Shown here piece by piece: positions 16,115 to 24,942 of a stretch of DNA of 56,711 nucleotides (positions are counted from its first letter, which is position 1; every line of letters begins with the position of its first letter). This stretch comes from CAZGAQ01 sp964523405 (GTDB lineage Bacteria > Planctomycetota > Phycisphaerae > UBA1845 > Fen-1342): positions 1-56,711 of the forward strand of contig CAZGAQ010000037.1 of the NCBI GenBank assembly GCA_964523405.1. The letters are read 5' to 3'. The position numbers and the translations under genes are program-made. The notes beneath the pieces were generated by a model. It did not search any database. It saw nothing but the letters and a program-made list of their open reading frames with translations, and was not told the DNA's origin.

Positions 16115-17764
16115 CTACTTGTCCCGTGCCAGGGGCGCGGGCAGGATTGGCGGCTTGTCGAAGTCGCGGTCGATCTTGGCCAGGTCGAGTTCCTCAAAGA
16201 GCATCGCGGGGGCGGCGGCGGTCTGGCCGTCGCTGCCGCCGAGGTTCATGACGAAAGGCTTGTCGCCGGCGGCGAGCATGCGCTTGAAAGCCTTGAGATC
16301 GATGCGGGCGATTTCGGCGCCGCGGACGAGCTCCTCGTGTCCATCGGGAAAGACCTTGTACATCAGCAGAGGGGTGGTGCCGCCGCTGTCGCCGACGCTG
16401 CCGAACGCCGCGATGCGCAAGCCGAACTCGAGGCCCTCGTCCGCACAGGCTTCGAGCAAGTCGGCCTTGAGTTCGTCCGCGGTGCGCGGGTTTTGGGAGG
16501 TGACGACCAGACACCCCACGCCGGCCCGGCCATAGTTGCCGCGCCCGTGGCCGTTGGACTGGGCGAACTCCTTGGAGGGATTGCGGGACATGAGGAGGTT
16601 CTTGAGGCGGCCGTGCTCGACGAGGGCGACGCGTTGGGCGGGGACGGCCTGGTCGTCGTAGGTGTAGTGGCCCACGACGGTTTCGCCGGCGACCGTCGTG
16701 AGGGTGGGATCATCCACGACGTCCAGGAAGCGCGGCAGGATGCGTTTGTTGAGCTTGTTGGCGAAGTCATCGGGGCTGGTGCGGCTGCCGACGGGGCGCT
16801 GGCCGCCGCAGAAGGCGCCGCCGAACTGCCGGGCGAAGATTTGCGTAGCGGCCTCGGGCTCGAAGAGGACGGGGCCGGAATAGGAGGCGAGTACGGGCGC
16901 CTGGCGGGCGGCGAGCAGTTGCTTGGCGAGCTGGCGGCAGTCCGCTTCGAGCTGGGCGCGCGGCGGCAGCTCGGCGAAGGTGTTGGCGTAGTAGGTCTTG
17001 CTGCCGCTCAGCCGCATGCCGTCTTCCGCCTGCACGGTGGCGCGCACGGCGACGTAACAGCGTGTCACCGGCGTGCGTAAGCGCGTGCCCTCGGTGTTCA
17101 CCAGATACTTGTTGCCGACATACGTGCCGACGGTGGCGCTGGAACTCTGGACGTCCGGAAAATCGCGATACAGGGCGGACAGCGCGCCGGCCAGCTCTTC
17201 GACCGGAGCGGGGTCCAGTTGCAGGGTCGCGCGGGTCTCCAGGTGCACCACGGGCGCGGCGCGCGCGAAATCGGCCGGCTTGTCCTGGATGAGCTTGCTC
17301 TCCATGAAGGCTTTCTTCTGGACGAGCTCCTCGACCACGTTCTTGTAGTCGCGATCCGTCATCCACCAGATGGCCTGGCGAATCGCGGCGTAATCGTCGT
17401 CGATGGGCATGGCCGCGCCCTCGCCGCCGCCGCCGCCCCCACCGCCGAAGTTGGAGTTGTCCAGCTCATAGGAGCCGACGCGCACGTCGGTGCGCAGGGC
17501 GCGGCCGCGGGTCTGGCCGCGATCCGTCACCGCGCCGAGGTTGGCGGTGACGTACGTGGACGCGCCGTCGGTCAGGCCATACTCGATGAAGTACGGGCGT
17601 TCCAGATCCTCCAGCTTCAGGCCGGGCAGGCTGCGGTCCAACTCGTCGACCAGGGCGCGCAGGATCACGTCCTGTGCGAGCTCCTGAGGCAGCGCGTCGG
17701 CGGCTTGGGCCGGCAGGGGCCGGAGGCAGACGCTCAAGACGATCGCGGCGAGTAGCATTCTCAT
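16115..17764 (-). CDS. exported TldE/PmbA-like protein lacking the zinc motif
   Basis: 549 residues from the ATG at 17764 with AGGAGAAT upstream; it starts with a signal peptide (MRMLLAAIVLSVCLRPLPAQA). The body follows the TldD/PmbA peptidase fold from QDVILRALVDELDRS to the C-terminal GTTPLLMYKVFPDGHEELVRGAEIA. Where the active partner carries HExxxH this protein reads FARQFGGAF, so the metal ligands are missing, as in the TldE half of TldD/TldE heterodimers. It has an unusual Gly-rich loop of nine glycines near residue 107. The TldD-like gene lies directly upstream on the same strand with a 121-base gap, so the two probably form one unit and one complex. Confidence 0.78.
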   Translation of the reverse strand: MRMLLAAIVLSVCLRPLPAQAADALPQELAQDVILRALVDELDRSLPGLKLEDLERPYFIEYGLTDGASTYVTANLGAVTDRGQTRGRALRTDVRVGSYELDNSNFGGGGGGGGEGAAMPIDDDYAAIRQAIWWMTDRDYKNVVEELVQKKAFMESKLIQDKPADFARAAPVVHLETRATLQLDPAPVEELAGALSALYRDFPDVQSSSATVGTYVGNKYLVNTEGTRLRTPVTRCYVAVRATVQAEDGMRLSGSKTYYANTFAELPPRAQLEADCRQLAKQLLAARQAPVLASYSGPVLFEPEAATQIFARQFGGAFCGGQRPVGSRTSPDDFANKLNKRILPRFLDVVDDPTLTTVAGETVVGHYTYDDQAVPAQRVALVEHGRLKNLLMSRNPSKEFAQSNGHGRGNYGRAGVGCLVVTSQNPRTADELKADLLEACADEGLEFGLRIAAFGSVGDSGGTTPLLMYKVFPDGHEELVRGAEIARIDLKAFKRMLAAGDKPFVMNLGGSDGQTAAAPAMLFEELDLAKIDRDFDKPPILPAPLARDK

Positions 17765-17885
17765 GACGGATTCTCCTGCGACGGCCGCGCACGCCGCGGC
17801 GTACGGCCGGGATGGTGCGGGGCGCGGGTGCCGCGTGGTCGGCGGCCCCGGGGGCTGGGCGCGGAGTGGCGCGCTCACGAAGACC

Positions 17886-19613
17886 TCACGGTTGGGCCGG
17901 CTGGCTGGCGGGCGCGATGGGCGCCGACAGAATGGGCGGCCGGTCCTGGGCTTTCTGCTTCTTCTCGATCTCGATCTGCTGCACGAGGATGCTTGGTGAG
18001 ATGGCCGAGACGGGTACGGAGCCGGACTCGGCGCCGCAGGTGCCGTTGAAGACGTCGGCGTCGTCGGCGGTGCTGAGGATCTTCGAGAAGCAGGTCAGGG
18101 GGGTCCCGACGATTTCGACGCCGCGAACAAGCTCATCCGGGCGGCCGTCGGGGTAGACCCGGTAGACGAGGATGGGCTGGACCTTGAAGGCCTGGGCGCC
18201 GTAGCGCTGCGTGGTGGTGTAGCCGCCGGAGATATCGCTGAAGAGCAGGCCGTATTCCTTGCCCTGGCGCTGGCATTCGTCCAGAAGCTGCTGGCGCAGC
18301 TCGGCGTAGGACACCTGCTTGCTGGATTCGACCAGCAGATTGCCCATGCGGGAGCAGGCGGTGGCTCCTGGCTGGCGGCGGCCGTGACCGTTGGATTTCA
18401 CGATGCCGCGGGTGGGGGAGCGGGACATCAGGAAGGTTTTGAGCACCCCGTCGTCGACGATGTGGACGGATTGGGCCGGGACGCACTCGTCGTCGTACTC
18501 GTAGAAGCCGTTGAGGTCGATGTTCTTGAACCTGCGCAGAGTCGGGTCGTCGACGATGCTGATGAAGGTCGGCAGGATTTCCTGGCCGAGCTTTTTGGCG
18601 AAGGTCTGGCCCTCGTCGACGTCCTTCTGGCGGTGGCCCTCGATGCGGTGGCCGAAGATCTCGTGGAAGAACACACCGCTCGCGCGGTTCAGGAGGATGG
18701 CGGGGCCGGTGTAGGGCTCGACGAGCGGCGCGGCGCGGAGGGCGAGCACCTCCTGGATGACCTCATCCACCAGGCGGGCGATGCCGGCATCATCGGGCAG
18801 GCCGCCCTCGGTGGCGGCGTCGAAGGCCTTGTACTGCGCGAGTTCCATGCCGTCTGCGGCGATGGTCGCGGCCTGGACGGCGATGCGCCAGCGGCTGTGA
18901 CCGAACTGCAGCTTGCTGCCTTCGGAATTGACGGCGAGGCGGTTCTCGATTTCGCCGCTGAGGGTCACCGCGGAGCTGTAGATCAGGGGTTCGGCGCGGA
19001 AGCGCTCGGAGAGTCTCTTCACGCGGGCGGCCAGTTGCGCGCGATCGTATGCTTGCCGCACCCACGGGCCGATGTGAACGCTGGGGTCTTCGCGCGTGAA
19101 GTCATCGGCGGGGTCCTCTTCCTCGACCTTCACCTTCAGGTTGGCTTTCACCTGGGCCAGGCGCTTGACCGCGGCCTTGAAGCGGGCGTCGGTGGCGAGC
19201 CACACCGTGTGGCGGGTAGCCAGCGAATCGCCGTTGAGCGCGAGGCTGACGCCGCCGGAGCCGCCGTAGTCGAAACCGCCACCGCCGCGGATCTGCCGGG
19301 TCGAGTCGAGCTTGTAGTCGCCGCAGCGCACATCGACATCCAGCAGCCGCGTTTGGCTGACGTCGTTGTCGGTCAGCGCGCCCAGTGTGGCGGCGACGCT
19401 GACATCGTCGGAGTCCGTGATGGCGTACTGGATGTAGTAGGGGCGCGTGCCGTCCGGACCGACCAGCTTGGCCAGCGACAGTTCCAACTCACTTTGCAGC
19501 AGGGCCAGCAGCGGGTGTTCGTCGGCGGCCGGCGCGACGGGCAGTCCCGCCAGCAGGCACACGGCCAGCAGCGGCACGACTCTGCGTGCCGCACGTCGCC
19601 TCGCGTGATTCAT
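17886..19613 (-). CDS. exported TldD-like zinc metalloprotease
   Basis: 575 residues from the ATG at 19613, with GAGGGT upstream; a start 12 codons earlier is possible but would bury the signal peptide. Signal peptide: basic MNHARRRAARR, then VVPLLAVCLLAGLPVAPAA. The TldD core contains the zinc-binding segment GVFFHEIFGHRIEGH (His317, Glu318, His322 of HExxxH), FYEYDDECVPAQ, LMSRSPTRGIVKSNGHGR and a C-terminal GVEIVGTP. TldD/TldE complexes cleave unfolded or modified peptides, for example in microcin B17 maturation, and are normally cytoplasmic; export is unusual. The C-terminus ends in a Pro/Ala-rich tail. Confidence 0.82.
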   Translation of the reverse strand: MNHARRRAARRVVPLLAVCLLAGLPVAPAADEHPLLALLQSELELSLAKLVGPDGTRPYYIQYAITDSDDVSVAATLGALTDNDVSQTRLLDVDVRCGDYKLDSTRQIRGGGGFDYGGSGGVSLALNGDSLATRHTVWLATDARFKAAVKRLAQVKANLKVKVEEEDPADDFTREDPSVHIGPWVRQAYDRAQLAARVKRLSERFRAEPLIYSSAVTLSGEIENRLAVNSEGSKLQFGHSRWRIAVQAATIAADGMELAQYKAFDAATEGGLPDDAGIARLVDEVIQEVLALRAAPLVEPYTGPAILLNRASGVFFHEIFGHRIEGHRQKDVDEGQTFAKKLGQEILPTFISIVDDPTLRRFKNIDLNGFYEYDDECVPAQSVHIVDDGVLKTFLMSRSPTRGIVKSNGHGRRQPGATACSRMGNLLVESSKQVSYAELRQQLLDECQRQGKEYGLLFSDISGGYTTTQRYGAQAFKVQPILVYRVYPDGRPDELVRGVEIVGTPLTCFSKILSTADDADVFNGTCGAESGSVPVSAISPSILVQQIEIEKKQKAQDRPPILSAPIAPASQPAQP

Positions 19614-19758
19614 CGGGTACCCTCGATGGAAGTCCAGGTCGTTCGCCAACTCCTATTCTAGTCGTCGAGTCCGGGGCGCCAACCGCGGCCGAACTTGCCG
19701 AGGTGTGCCGCAGGCGACGTCGGCCAGAGGGGGCCGAGGCCACCTCTTCCCGGGGCGG

Positions 19759-20415
19759 CTAGTGCCGTGTGCCGGCCGCGCGGACGGCGCGGACGAAAGC
19801 ACTGAGCGCGGCCCGGTCCTTGCGGCCGGGCTCGGTCTCGACGCCGCTGGCCACGTCCGCGCCGTCAAAGGCGCCGCTGGCCACGACAGTCGCGACAGTT
19901 GCCGGCGTGAGTCCGCCGGCGCACCAGACCTCGGGCGGGCGCGTGGCCACCCGGCGCGCCACCGCGGTCAGGCAGTCGGCGCCAGGGTGCGGTCCGCCTT
20001 TCGGTACATCCAGCAATGCGACCGCGGGGCACCCACCCGCCGCACGCGAGTTGTCGATAAATGTCAGCAGGGTGTCGCCGTCGGCGGGAGCGGCGACTTC
20101 CCAGGCCTTGATGATGCGGAGGTCGGGGCGTTGGGCGAGGAGGGCCTGGAGGTAGGCGACGGGTTCGTGGCCGTGGAGCTGGACCCAGTAGGCCCCGGTG
20201 GCGGCGGCGGCGGCGAGGACCTCCTCGACGGCGGTGTCGCGGAACACGAGGACGGGCTGGAGCGGGGGTGGCAGGAGGCAGACGATTTCGCGGGCGACCT
20301 CAAGCTGCACCTGCCGGACGCTGGGTGCCAGAATGAGACCGGCGAAGTCGGCGCCGGCGCGGGCGGTGGCGAGGGCGTCGTCGACGTTCGTGAGGCCGCA
20401 GATTTTCACGCGCAT
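19759..20415 (-). CDS. trpF: phosphoribosylanthranilate isomerase
   Basis: 218 residues. It catalyses the Amadori rearrangement of N-(5-phosphoribosyl)anthranilate to CdRP in tryptophan synthesis, in the cytoplasm. The family motifs are all present in order: MRVKICGLTNVDDA at the start (with the catalytic Cys), GLILAPSVRQV, VQLHGHE, a LLDVPKGG segment (catalytic Asp), WCAGGLTPATV and SGVETEPGRKD at the phosphate site. The ATG at 20415 begins the conserved motif and is preferred over 20457. No other trp genes are present, so it is a scattered member of the pathway. It is divergent from the M48 gene with only 51 bases between starts. Confidence 0.92.
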   Translation of the reverse strand: MRVKICGLTNVDDALATARAGADFAGLILAPSVRQVQLEVAREIVCLLPPPLQPVLVFRDTAVEEVLAAAAATGAYWVQLHGHEPVAYLQALLAQRPDLRIIKAWEVAAPADGDTLLTFIDNSRAAGGCPAVALLDVPKGGPHPGADCLTAVARRVATRPPEVWCAGGLTPATVATVVASGAFDGADVASGVETEPGRKDRAALSAFVRAVRAAGTRH

Positions 20416-20451
20416 GGGCCGGTCCTGAATGTGCCCGCCCCGGCTTTGCCG

Positions 20452-20457
20452 TATCAT
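20452..20457 (+). promoter_or_regulatory. candidate -10 element TATCAT, likely leaderless start
   Basis: TATCAT is one base from the TATAAT consensus and ends nine bases before the M48 ATG, with no ribosome site between. A transcript starting at the usual distance would begin at or next to the ATG. The same hexamer and spacing precede the mntA-like gene. Confidence 0.5.
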
Positions 20458-20466
20458 CCTAGCGAT

Positions 20467-22032
20467 ATGTACCTGGTCGTCATCGGCATTCTGTCGATCA
20501 TTTTGACGCTGTCCGGTCCGCTGTACCCGTGGGTCACGCAGACGGGGCAGGTGTTGGGAGCCGTGGCGGGGGCGACGCTGTTGCCGCCCGCGCTAGCGCT
20601 GCTGGTGGCGCGGCGGACGGTGCGCCTGCTGGATCGGTACCCGGACGAGCCGAGTCGCGGGCAGGCGGCGTTCAACGGGGGCCTGGGACGGCTCAATCTC
20701 GTGCTGGCGGTCTGCCATGGCGGCCTGCTGCTGGCGACTACGTGGCTGACGATCTGCAACGGTTTGCCGATCGTCGCGAAGTGGCCCGCCGTGCCGGGCT
20801 GCATCGCGCTGCTGCCCTTCCTGCTGTCGGTGCTGCTGATTTGGATCGTGATTTACCCGGCCGACCGCGGCGTGCGGCAGTACGTGGTGGAGATTTATCT
20901 ATTCCGCGGGAAGCCGGTGCGACCGGTGTGGCCGCTGGGGGAATACCTGCTGTACAACCTGCGGCACCAGGTGCTGTTCATCCTGGTTCCGATGTTGGTC
21001 ATCATGGTGGCCAGCGACATCGTGATGCGGTACGAAGGGGTTCTGCGGCGGTGGACGCAGCAGCCGTACGCGGCGGACCTGGTGATCGGGTGCGTGGCGG
21101 TGGTGGTGGCGGTCGTGGCGCCGGAGATGCTGCGGCACATCTGGGTGACGCAGCGCCTGCCGGACGGACCGCTGCGGGATCGGCTGGAGCTGTTGTGCAG
21201 GCGGCTGAAGCTGCGCTGTCGCGACATCCTGGTCTGGCGTTCGGGGGGGATGATCGTCAATGCGGCCGTGATGGGGGTGGTGGCGCCGCTGCGTTACGTC
21301 CTGATCACGGATGCGATGCTCGAACAGATGGACGACACGAAGATCGAGGCCGTGTTTGGACATGAAGCCGGGCACGTGAAGCACCATCACATTCCGTGTT
21401 TCCTGCTGTTCGCCCTGATCAGCGGCTGTGCGGTGACGGTGTTCTCGATTCAAACGCGCACGCTGGCGGCGCAGCAGCCGCAGCTCTATCCGATACTGCT
21501 CACGGCGCTGGGGGTGGTGATTCTGGCGAAGTGGGCGGTCGTATTCGGGTGGGTATCGCGACATTTCGAGCGGCAGGCGGACGTGCACGGGGTACGTACG
21601 CTGACGCTCAGCGGCCTACCGTGTGCACTGCCCTGCGCCGTGCACACCGGAAACGGTGTCCCGGTCGGTCAGCACGTGGCACCGGGCGCCGCGGCGGACC
21701 CGCCGGTGCCCCCGAGCAGCCGCATGGCCGCACGCGATCCGTTGTGCGCGACGGCGGCGCACGTATTCAGCGACGCGCTGCACGACGTGGCCGTACTGAA
21801 CGGGATTCAGGCCGAGGCACGGAGTTGGCGGCATTCGTCCATCGCCTCGCGTTCGCGCTTCGTGCAGGAGCTGGCGGGCGCGCCGGACCGGCTGGTGCGG
21901 TTCCAGCGGCGCGTGTCGCGGATTCAGATCGGGGTGCTGGGGGTGGCGACGGTTATGACCGTGTGGGCGGCGCACGCGCTGCAGCTCTGGAAGCTGGTGG
22001 CGGACGCGTGGCACCTGGTGGTCAAGCCGTAA
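20467..22032 (+). CDS. membrane-embedded M48 family metallopeptidase
   Basis: 521 residues with six or more hydrophobic helices, two of them before residue 60 and others around 75-200 and 310-370. The catalytic zinc site is FGHEAGHVKHHH (His299, Glu300, His303) and the third ligand is probably Glu368 in HFERQADVHG, a normal HEXXH...E layout for M48/HtpX/Ste24-type proteases. The active site would face the cytoplasm or lie in the membrane interior. A central insertion (about residues 378-425) is rich in Pro and Ala and looks disordered. Function is probably membrane protein quality control; partners are unknown. It appears to be transcribed without a leader. Confidence 0.83.
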   Translation: MYLVVIGILSIILTLSGPLYPWVTQTGQVLGAVAGATLLPPALALLVARRTVRLLDRYPDEPSRGQAAFNGGLGRLNLVLAVCHGGLLLATTWLTICNGLPIVAKWPAVPGCIALLPFLLSVLLIWIVIYPADRGVRQYVVEIYLFRGKPVRPVWPLGEYLLYNLRHQVLFILVPMLVIMVASDIVMRYEGVLRRWTQQPYAADLVIGCVAVVVAVVAPEMLRHIWVTQRLPDGPLRDRLELLCRRLKLRCRDILVWRSGGMIVNAAVMGVVAPLRYVLITDAMLEQMDDTKIEAVFGHEAGHVKHHHIPCFLLFALISGCAVTVFSIQTRTLAAQQPQLYPILLTALGVVILAKWAVVFGWVSRHFERQADVHGVRTLTLSGLPCALPCAVHTGNGVPVGQHVAPGAAADPPVPPSSRMAARDPLCATAAHVFSDALHDVAVLNGIQAEARSWRHSSIASRSRFVQELAGAPDRLVRFQRRVSRIQIGVLGVATVMTVWAAHALQLWKLVADAWHLVVKP

Positions 22033-22074
22033 CTGCCGCCCCCGAATGCCGCGGTGGTGCGGGTGTCGCGCGCG

Positions 22075-22100
22075 TACGTCGGCCCCCTGTGGCCGACGTA
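22075..22100. repeat. perfect 10-bp-stem hairpin, dispersed family
   Basis: TACGTCGGCC (22075-22084) and GGCCGACGTA (22091-22100) pair over a six-base loop just after the M48 gene. Related copies are at 6296-6315 and 29800-29821. Another palindrome of similar design follows at 22112-22133, so this site holds two in tandem and may end transcription of the M48 gene. Confidence 0.55.
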
Positions 22101-22111
22101 GAAGGCCGTAC

Positions 22112-22133
22112 CGTCAGGCCTCCGTGCCTGACG
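22112..22133. repeat. GTCAGGC...GCCTGAC hairpin repeat, copy 1
   Basis: A 22-base palindrome with arms CGTCAGGC and GCCTGACG around CTCCGT. An identical copy is at 24815-24836 and an interrupted one at 28378-28422. Confidence 0.65.
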
Positions 22134-22241
22134 AAGCCGTCCGCTATCGGCCGAAACGACGGCGCGATGCACCGGCCGCGGCGCGGGGCGGCCCTCCAGC
22201 GGTGGCTGACAAATCGCCATCCGTTTCGGCGCCGTTTCTGA

Positions 22242-22247
22242 TAAGAT
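22242..22247 (+). promoter_or_regulatory. candidate -10 element TAAGAT
   Basis: TAAGAT lies 80 bases before the ATG of the secreted GHL10-type gene, which has its own GGAGAGGAG ribosome site. The -35 region is not recognisable. Confidence 0.35.
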
Positions 22248-22327
22248 GCGATCTGGCGGTCGTGTCCCGGCGGGATCCGCAGCCGGTGGCCTACGGCGCC
22301 GATAAACCGGGAGAGGAGTAGACGCCC

Positions 22328-24808
22328 ATGTCGCGCGCCACCGCCACCGTGCTCGGTTTCGCCCTGTTCGTCGTCGCCGGCGCCGCGGCCCAGACGCAGC
22401 CCGAGTTCCGCGCTGCGTGGGGCTCGCGCTTTGAGTGGCCGGACCTGACCCCGAGCGTCAGCCAGGGCAAGATTATCACGGGGCTGACGAATCTGGCGAC
22501 GGGGCACTTCAATGCGGTGCTGCTGCAGGTGCGCGGTCAGGCGGATGTTTTCTATCCGTCTCCGTACGAACCGTGGTCGCCGTTGATTGGCGGTGCGGAC
22601 CCGGGGTGGGATCCGCTGGCCTTCGCGCTCGACCAGGCGCACAGCCGGGGCATCCAGTTGCACGCGTACATCAACACGCAACCGTGCTGGCAGAGCACGG
22701 TGCATGCCGAACCGAACAACCCGAACCACCTCTTTTATTCTCATTGCGATGCCTCCAACGCCGGCGCGCGGGATTGGCTCATCCACAATGCCAGTGGTGC
22801 GCCGGTACAGTGGGCGGAGGACAACTACGTGTGGATGGCGCCGGGCGTGCCCGCGTGTCAGGCGTACATCCGCAAGCAGGTGCTGTACGTCGTGCGAAAC
22901 TACGACGTGGACGGCGTGCACTTTGACCGCATTCGCACGCCGAATTCGACCTATTCGTACGATCCGATCAGCATGGCGCGGTTCACCAGTGCTGGGACGA
23001 ATCCGGACAACCTGAGCTTTCACGCCTGGACGGCGGATCAGCTCACGCGCATGGTGCGCGACATCTACGCGGAGATTGCGCTGCACAAGCCGCTGACGGT
23101 GGCGGTCAGCGCGGCCGTGTTTCCGGATTCGTCGACCGCGCCGGTCAGCCAACATCAGGATGGGCTGGCATGGGCGCGGGCCGGGGCGCTCGATTGGATT
23201 ATCCCCATGATGTACTCGGCCGGCGGGGCGGGGACGACGTGGGACACGCGTTTGCAGGCGTGGGTAGCGGGTGCGGCCGGGCGACACGTGGTGGCCGGCC
23301 ACAGCGCGGGCGAGGGGTACGCGGCGCTGGTCGAGCAGGTCGAGCTGACGCGGCTGCGCGGCGCACAGGGCAACAGTGCGTGGAACTGGACGGGCTTCAC
23401 CTGGTGGGAGGACTACGCGAGCGGGGTCTACGCGACGCCGGTGAGCGTGCCCGCGATGCCGTGGAAGGCACAGACGGCGATCGTGTGCGGCTGGGTGACC
23501 GACGCAACGGGGGCGCCGGTGGTCGATGCACAGGTGCAGCTGAGCGGGCAGACGTATACGGCGCTGACGAGCGGTGACGGGTTCTATTCGTTCCTGCTTG
23601 TGCCGGCCGGGACGTACATGATTACGCTCACGCATCCAGACTACATGATGCACGTCGTCCCCAACCAGGTCGTGACGGCCAGCAGTGTGCTGCGGGTCGA
23701 TGTGCCCTTTGGGGCGCCGCAGGCGCCGGTGATTGCGGCCGTGACGCCGAACCCGGACACCGCGACCGTGGGGCAGGAATACCGGCGGCAACTCACGCTG
23801 ACGCGCGGGCCGGCGAACGCGTGGACGCTGGTGGCCGGGCCGGCGGGGGCAGGGCTGGGCGGTGGCGGGTACCTGAGCGGGTGGACGCCGACGGCGGAGC
23901 AGGTGGGGCAGACGGTGACGTTCACCGTGCGGGCGACGAACGGGGCGGGGTTCGATGAAGAGACCTGGTCAGTGCAGGTGCCGGTGCCGCCGGCCTGTAC
24001 CCGCGTCAAGCTCACCGACTTTGACAACTACACCGTCGGGAATGCGGCCCTGTTTCAGTTGCCGCGTTACAGCGGCTCGACCGTGAACCACCTCGCGGCG
24101 ACGCCGAACGTTGCGCAAGTCACGGATACCGTGACGGCCTTCAGCGGAGCGAAGTGCGAAATGGTGCAGTGGGCGTTCGTCGATGCGTCGACACAACACT
24201 GGTTGCGGCTGACGACGCACAACGGAGCGCAACTGCCCAATCCGACCGTCGCGCTGGATCGTCCGCTCCGCGTGCGGCTGCGGCTGGATTCCGGGCAAGT
24301 GCGTGTCTGTGTCGGTATTCGCGAAACGGGCACGACCGCGGACATTGGTGCGGATGGTGGCACGAGCGGCACGATCGAGTGGGTCGGAGCGACCGGCGTG
24401 GTCGGCACCGCGCCGCAGGGGCGCCTGATCACGGCGCAGCCGGGCGTGTGGCAGACGCTGCTGTTCGACCCGCGGCAGGATCCGATCACGCCGCAGACCG
24501 GTGACGGCGTGCTCGCCTCATCCACGGGCAAGGGCGTCTTCGAGCAGCTCGCGTTCTCGGCGGTCGACTCGGCCGGGCCGTTCACGGCCTACATTGACGA
24601 CATCGAGCTGTTGTGCGCGGTGCCAGCGTATGGTGACCTGAATCATGACGGCGATGTGGATGCGCAGGACTTGACCCTGTTCGCGGGCTGTTTCGCCGGG
24701 CCGCAGGTGACGGTCTCCGGCACCTGCACCGCGGCCGACGGCGACAGCGACGTGGACGTGGACCTGGCCGATTTCGCGCGGTTGCAGCGGATGGTGGGAG
24801 TGCAGTAG
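22328..24808 (+). CDS. secreted multidomain glycosyl hydrolase-like protein (GHL10 type) with dockerin-like tail
   Basis: 826 residues. After a signal peptide the first 380 residues resemble the GHL10 group of putative glycosidases: EFRAAWGSRFEWPD, NAVLLQVRGQADVFYPS, DVDGVHFDRIRTPNSTYSYD and LDWIIPMMYSAGG. Next comes a carboxypeptidase regulatory-like domain (ATGAPVVDAQVQLSG...YSFLLVPAGTYMITLTHPDY), a putative Ig-like domain (about 475-565), a beta-sandwich of about 170 residues, and a final calcium-binding pair GDLNHDGDVDAQDL and DGDSDVDVDLADF. The EF-hand tail is the usual planctomycete version of a type I dockerin. GHL10 relatives act on peptidoglycan or related polymers; the substrate here is unknown. 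Confidence 0.8.
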   Translation: MSRATATVLGFALFVVAGAAAQTQPEFRAAWGSRFEWPDLTPSVSQGKIITGLTNLATGHFNAVLLQVRGQADVFYPSPYEPWSPLIGGADPGWDPLAFALDQAHSRGIQLHAYINTQPCWQSTVHAEPNNPNHLFYSHCDASNAGARDWLIHNASGAPVQWAEDNYVWMAPGVPACQAYIRKQVLYVVRNYDVDGVHFDRIRTPNSTYSYDPISMARFTSAGTNPDNLSFHAWTADQLTRMVRDIYAEIALHKPLTVAVSAAVFPDSSTAPVSQHQDGLAWARAGALDWIIPMMYSAGGAGTTWDTRLQAWVAGAAGRHVVAGHSAGEGYAALVEQVELTRLRGAQGNSAWNWTGFTWWEDYASGVYATPVSVPAMPWKAQTAIVCGWVTDATGAPVVDAQVQLSGQTYTALTSGDGFYSFLLVPAGTYMITLTHPDYMMHVVPNQVVTASSVLRVDVPFGAPQAPVIAAVTPNPDTATVGQEYRRQLTLTRGPANAWTLVAGPAGAGLGGGGYLSGWTPTAEQVGQTVTFTVRATNGAGFDEETWSVQVPVPPACTRVKLTDFDNYTVGNAALFQLPRYSGSTVNHLAATPNVAQVTDTVTAFSGAKCEMVQWAFVDASTQHWLRLTTHNGAQLPNPTVALDRPLRVRLRLDSGQVRVCVGIRETGTTADIGADGGTSGTIEWVGATGVVGTAPQGRLITAQPGVWQTLLFDPRQDPITPQTGDGVLASSTGKGVFEQLAFSAVDSAGPFTAYIDDIELLCAVPAYGDLNHDGDVDAQDLTLFAGCFAGPQVTVSGTCTAADGDSDVDVDLADFARLQRMVGVQ

Positions 24809-24814
24809 GCGTAG

Positions 24815-24836
24815 CGTCAGGCCTCCGTGCCTGACG
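24815..24836. repeat. GTCAGGC...GCCTGAC hairpin repeat, copy 2
   Basis: Identical over 22 bases to the copy at 22112-22133. It begins six bases after the stop of the GHL10-type gene, so it may work as its transcription terminator even though no T-run follows. Confidence 0.65.
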
Positions 24837-24868
24837 GGGGGGCACCGGCTCCCCCTGTTGCAACAGAC

Positions 24869-24942
24869 GGCAGGTTGCGGGCATCCGTAGCGGCGATTCG
24901 CACGCAGCGCCGGAGTCCTTCTCACCTCCCGCGCCACCTGCC
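24869..24942. repeat. 73-bp-class palindromic element, copy C (degenerate)
   Basis: Starts GGCAGGTTGCG and ends CGCCACCTGCC, with CTAC following, over 74 bases. It is a weaker match to the copies at 28459-28531 and 30941-31013. It lies between the convergent ends of the GHL10-type gene and the lipoprotein gene, touching the latter's stop. Confidence 0.5.
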
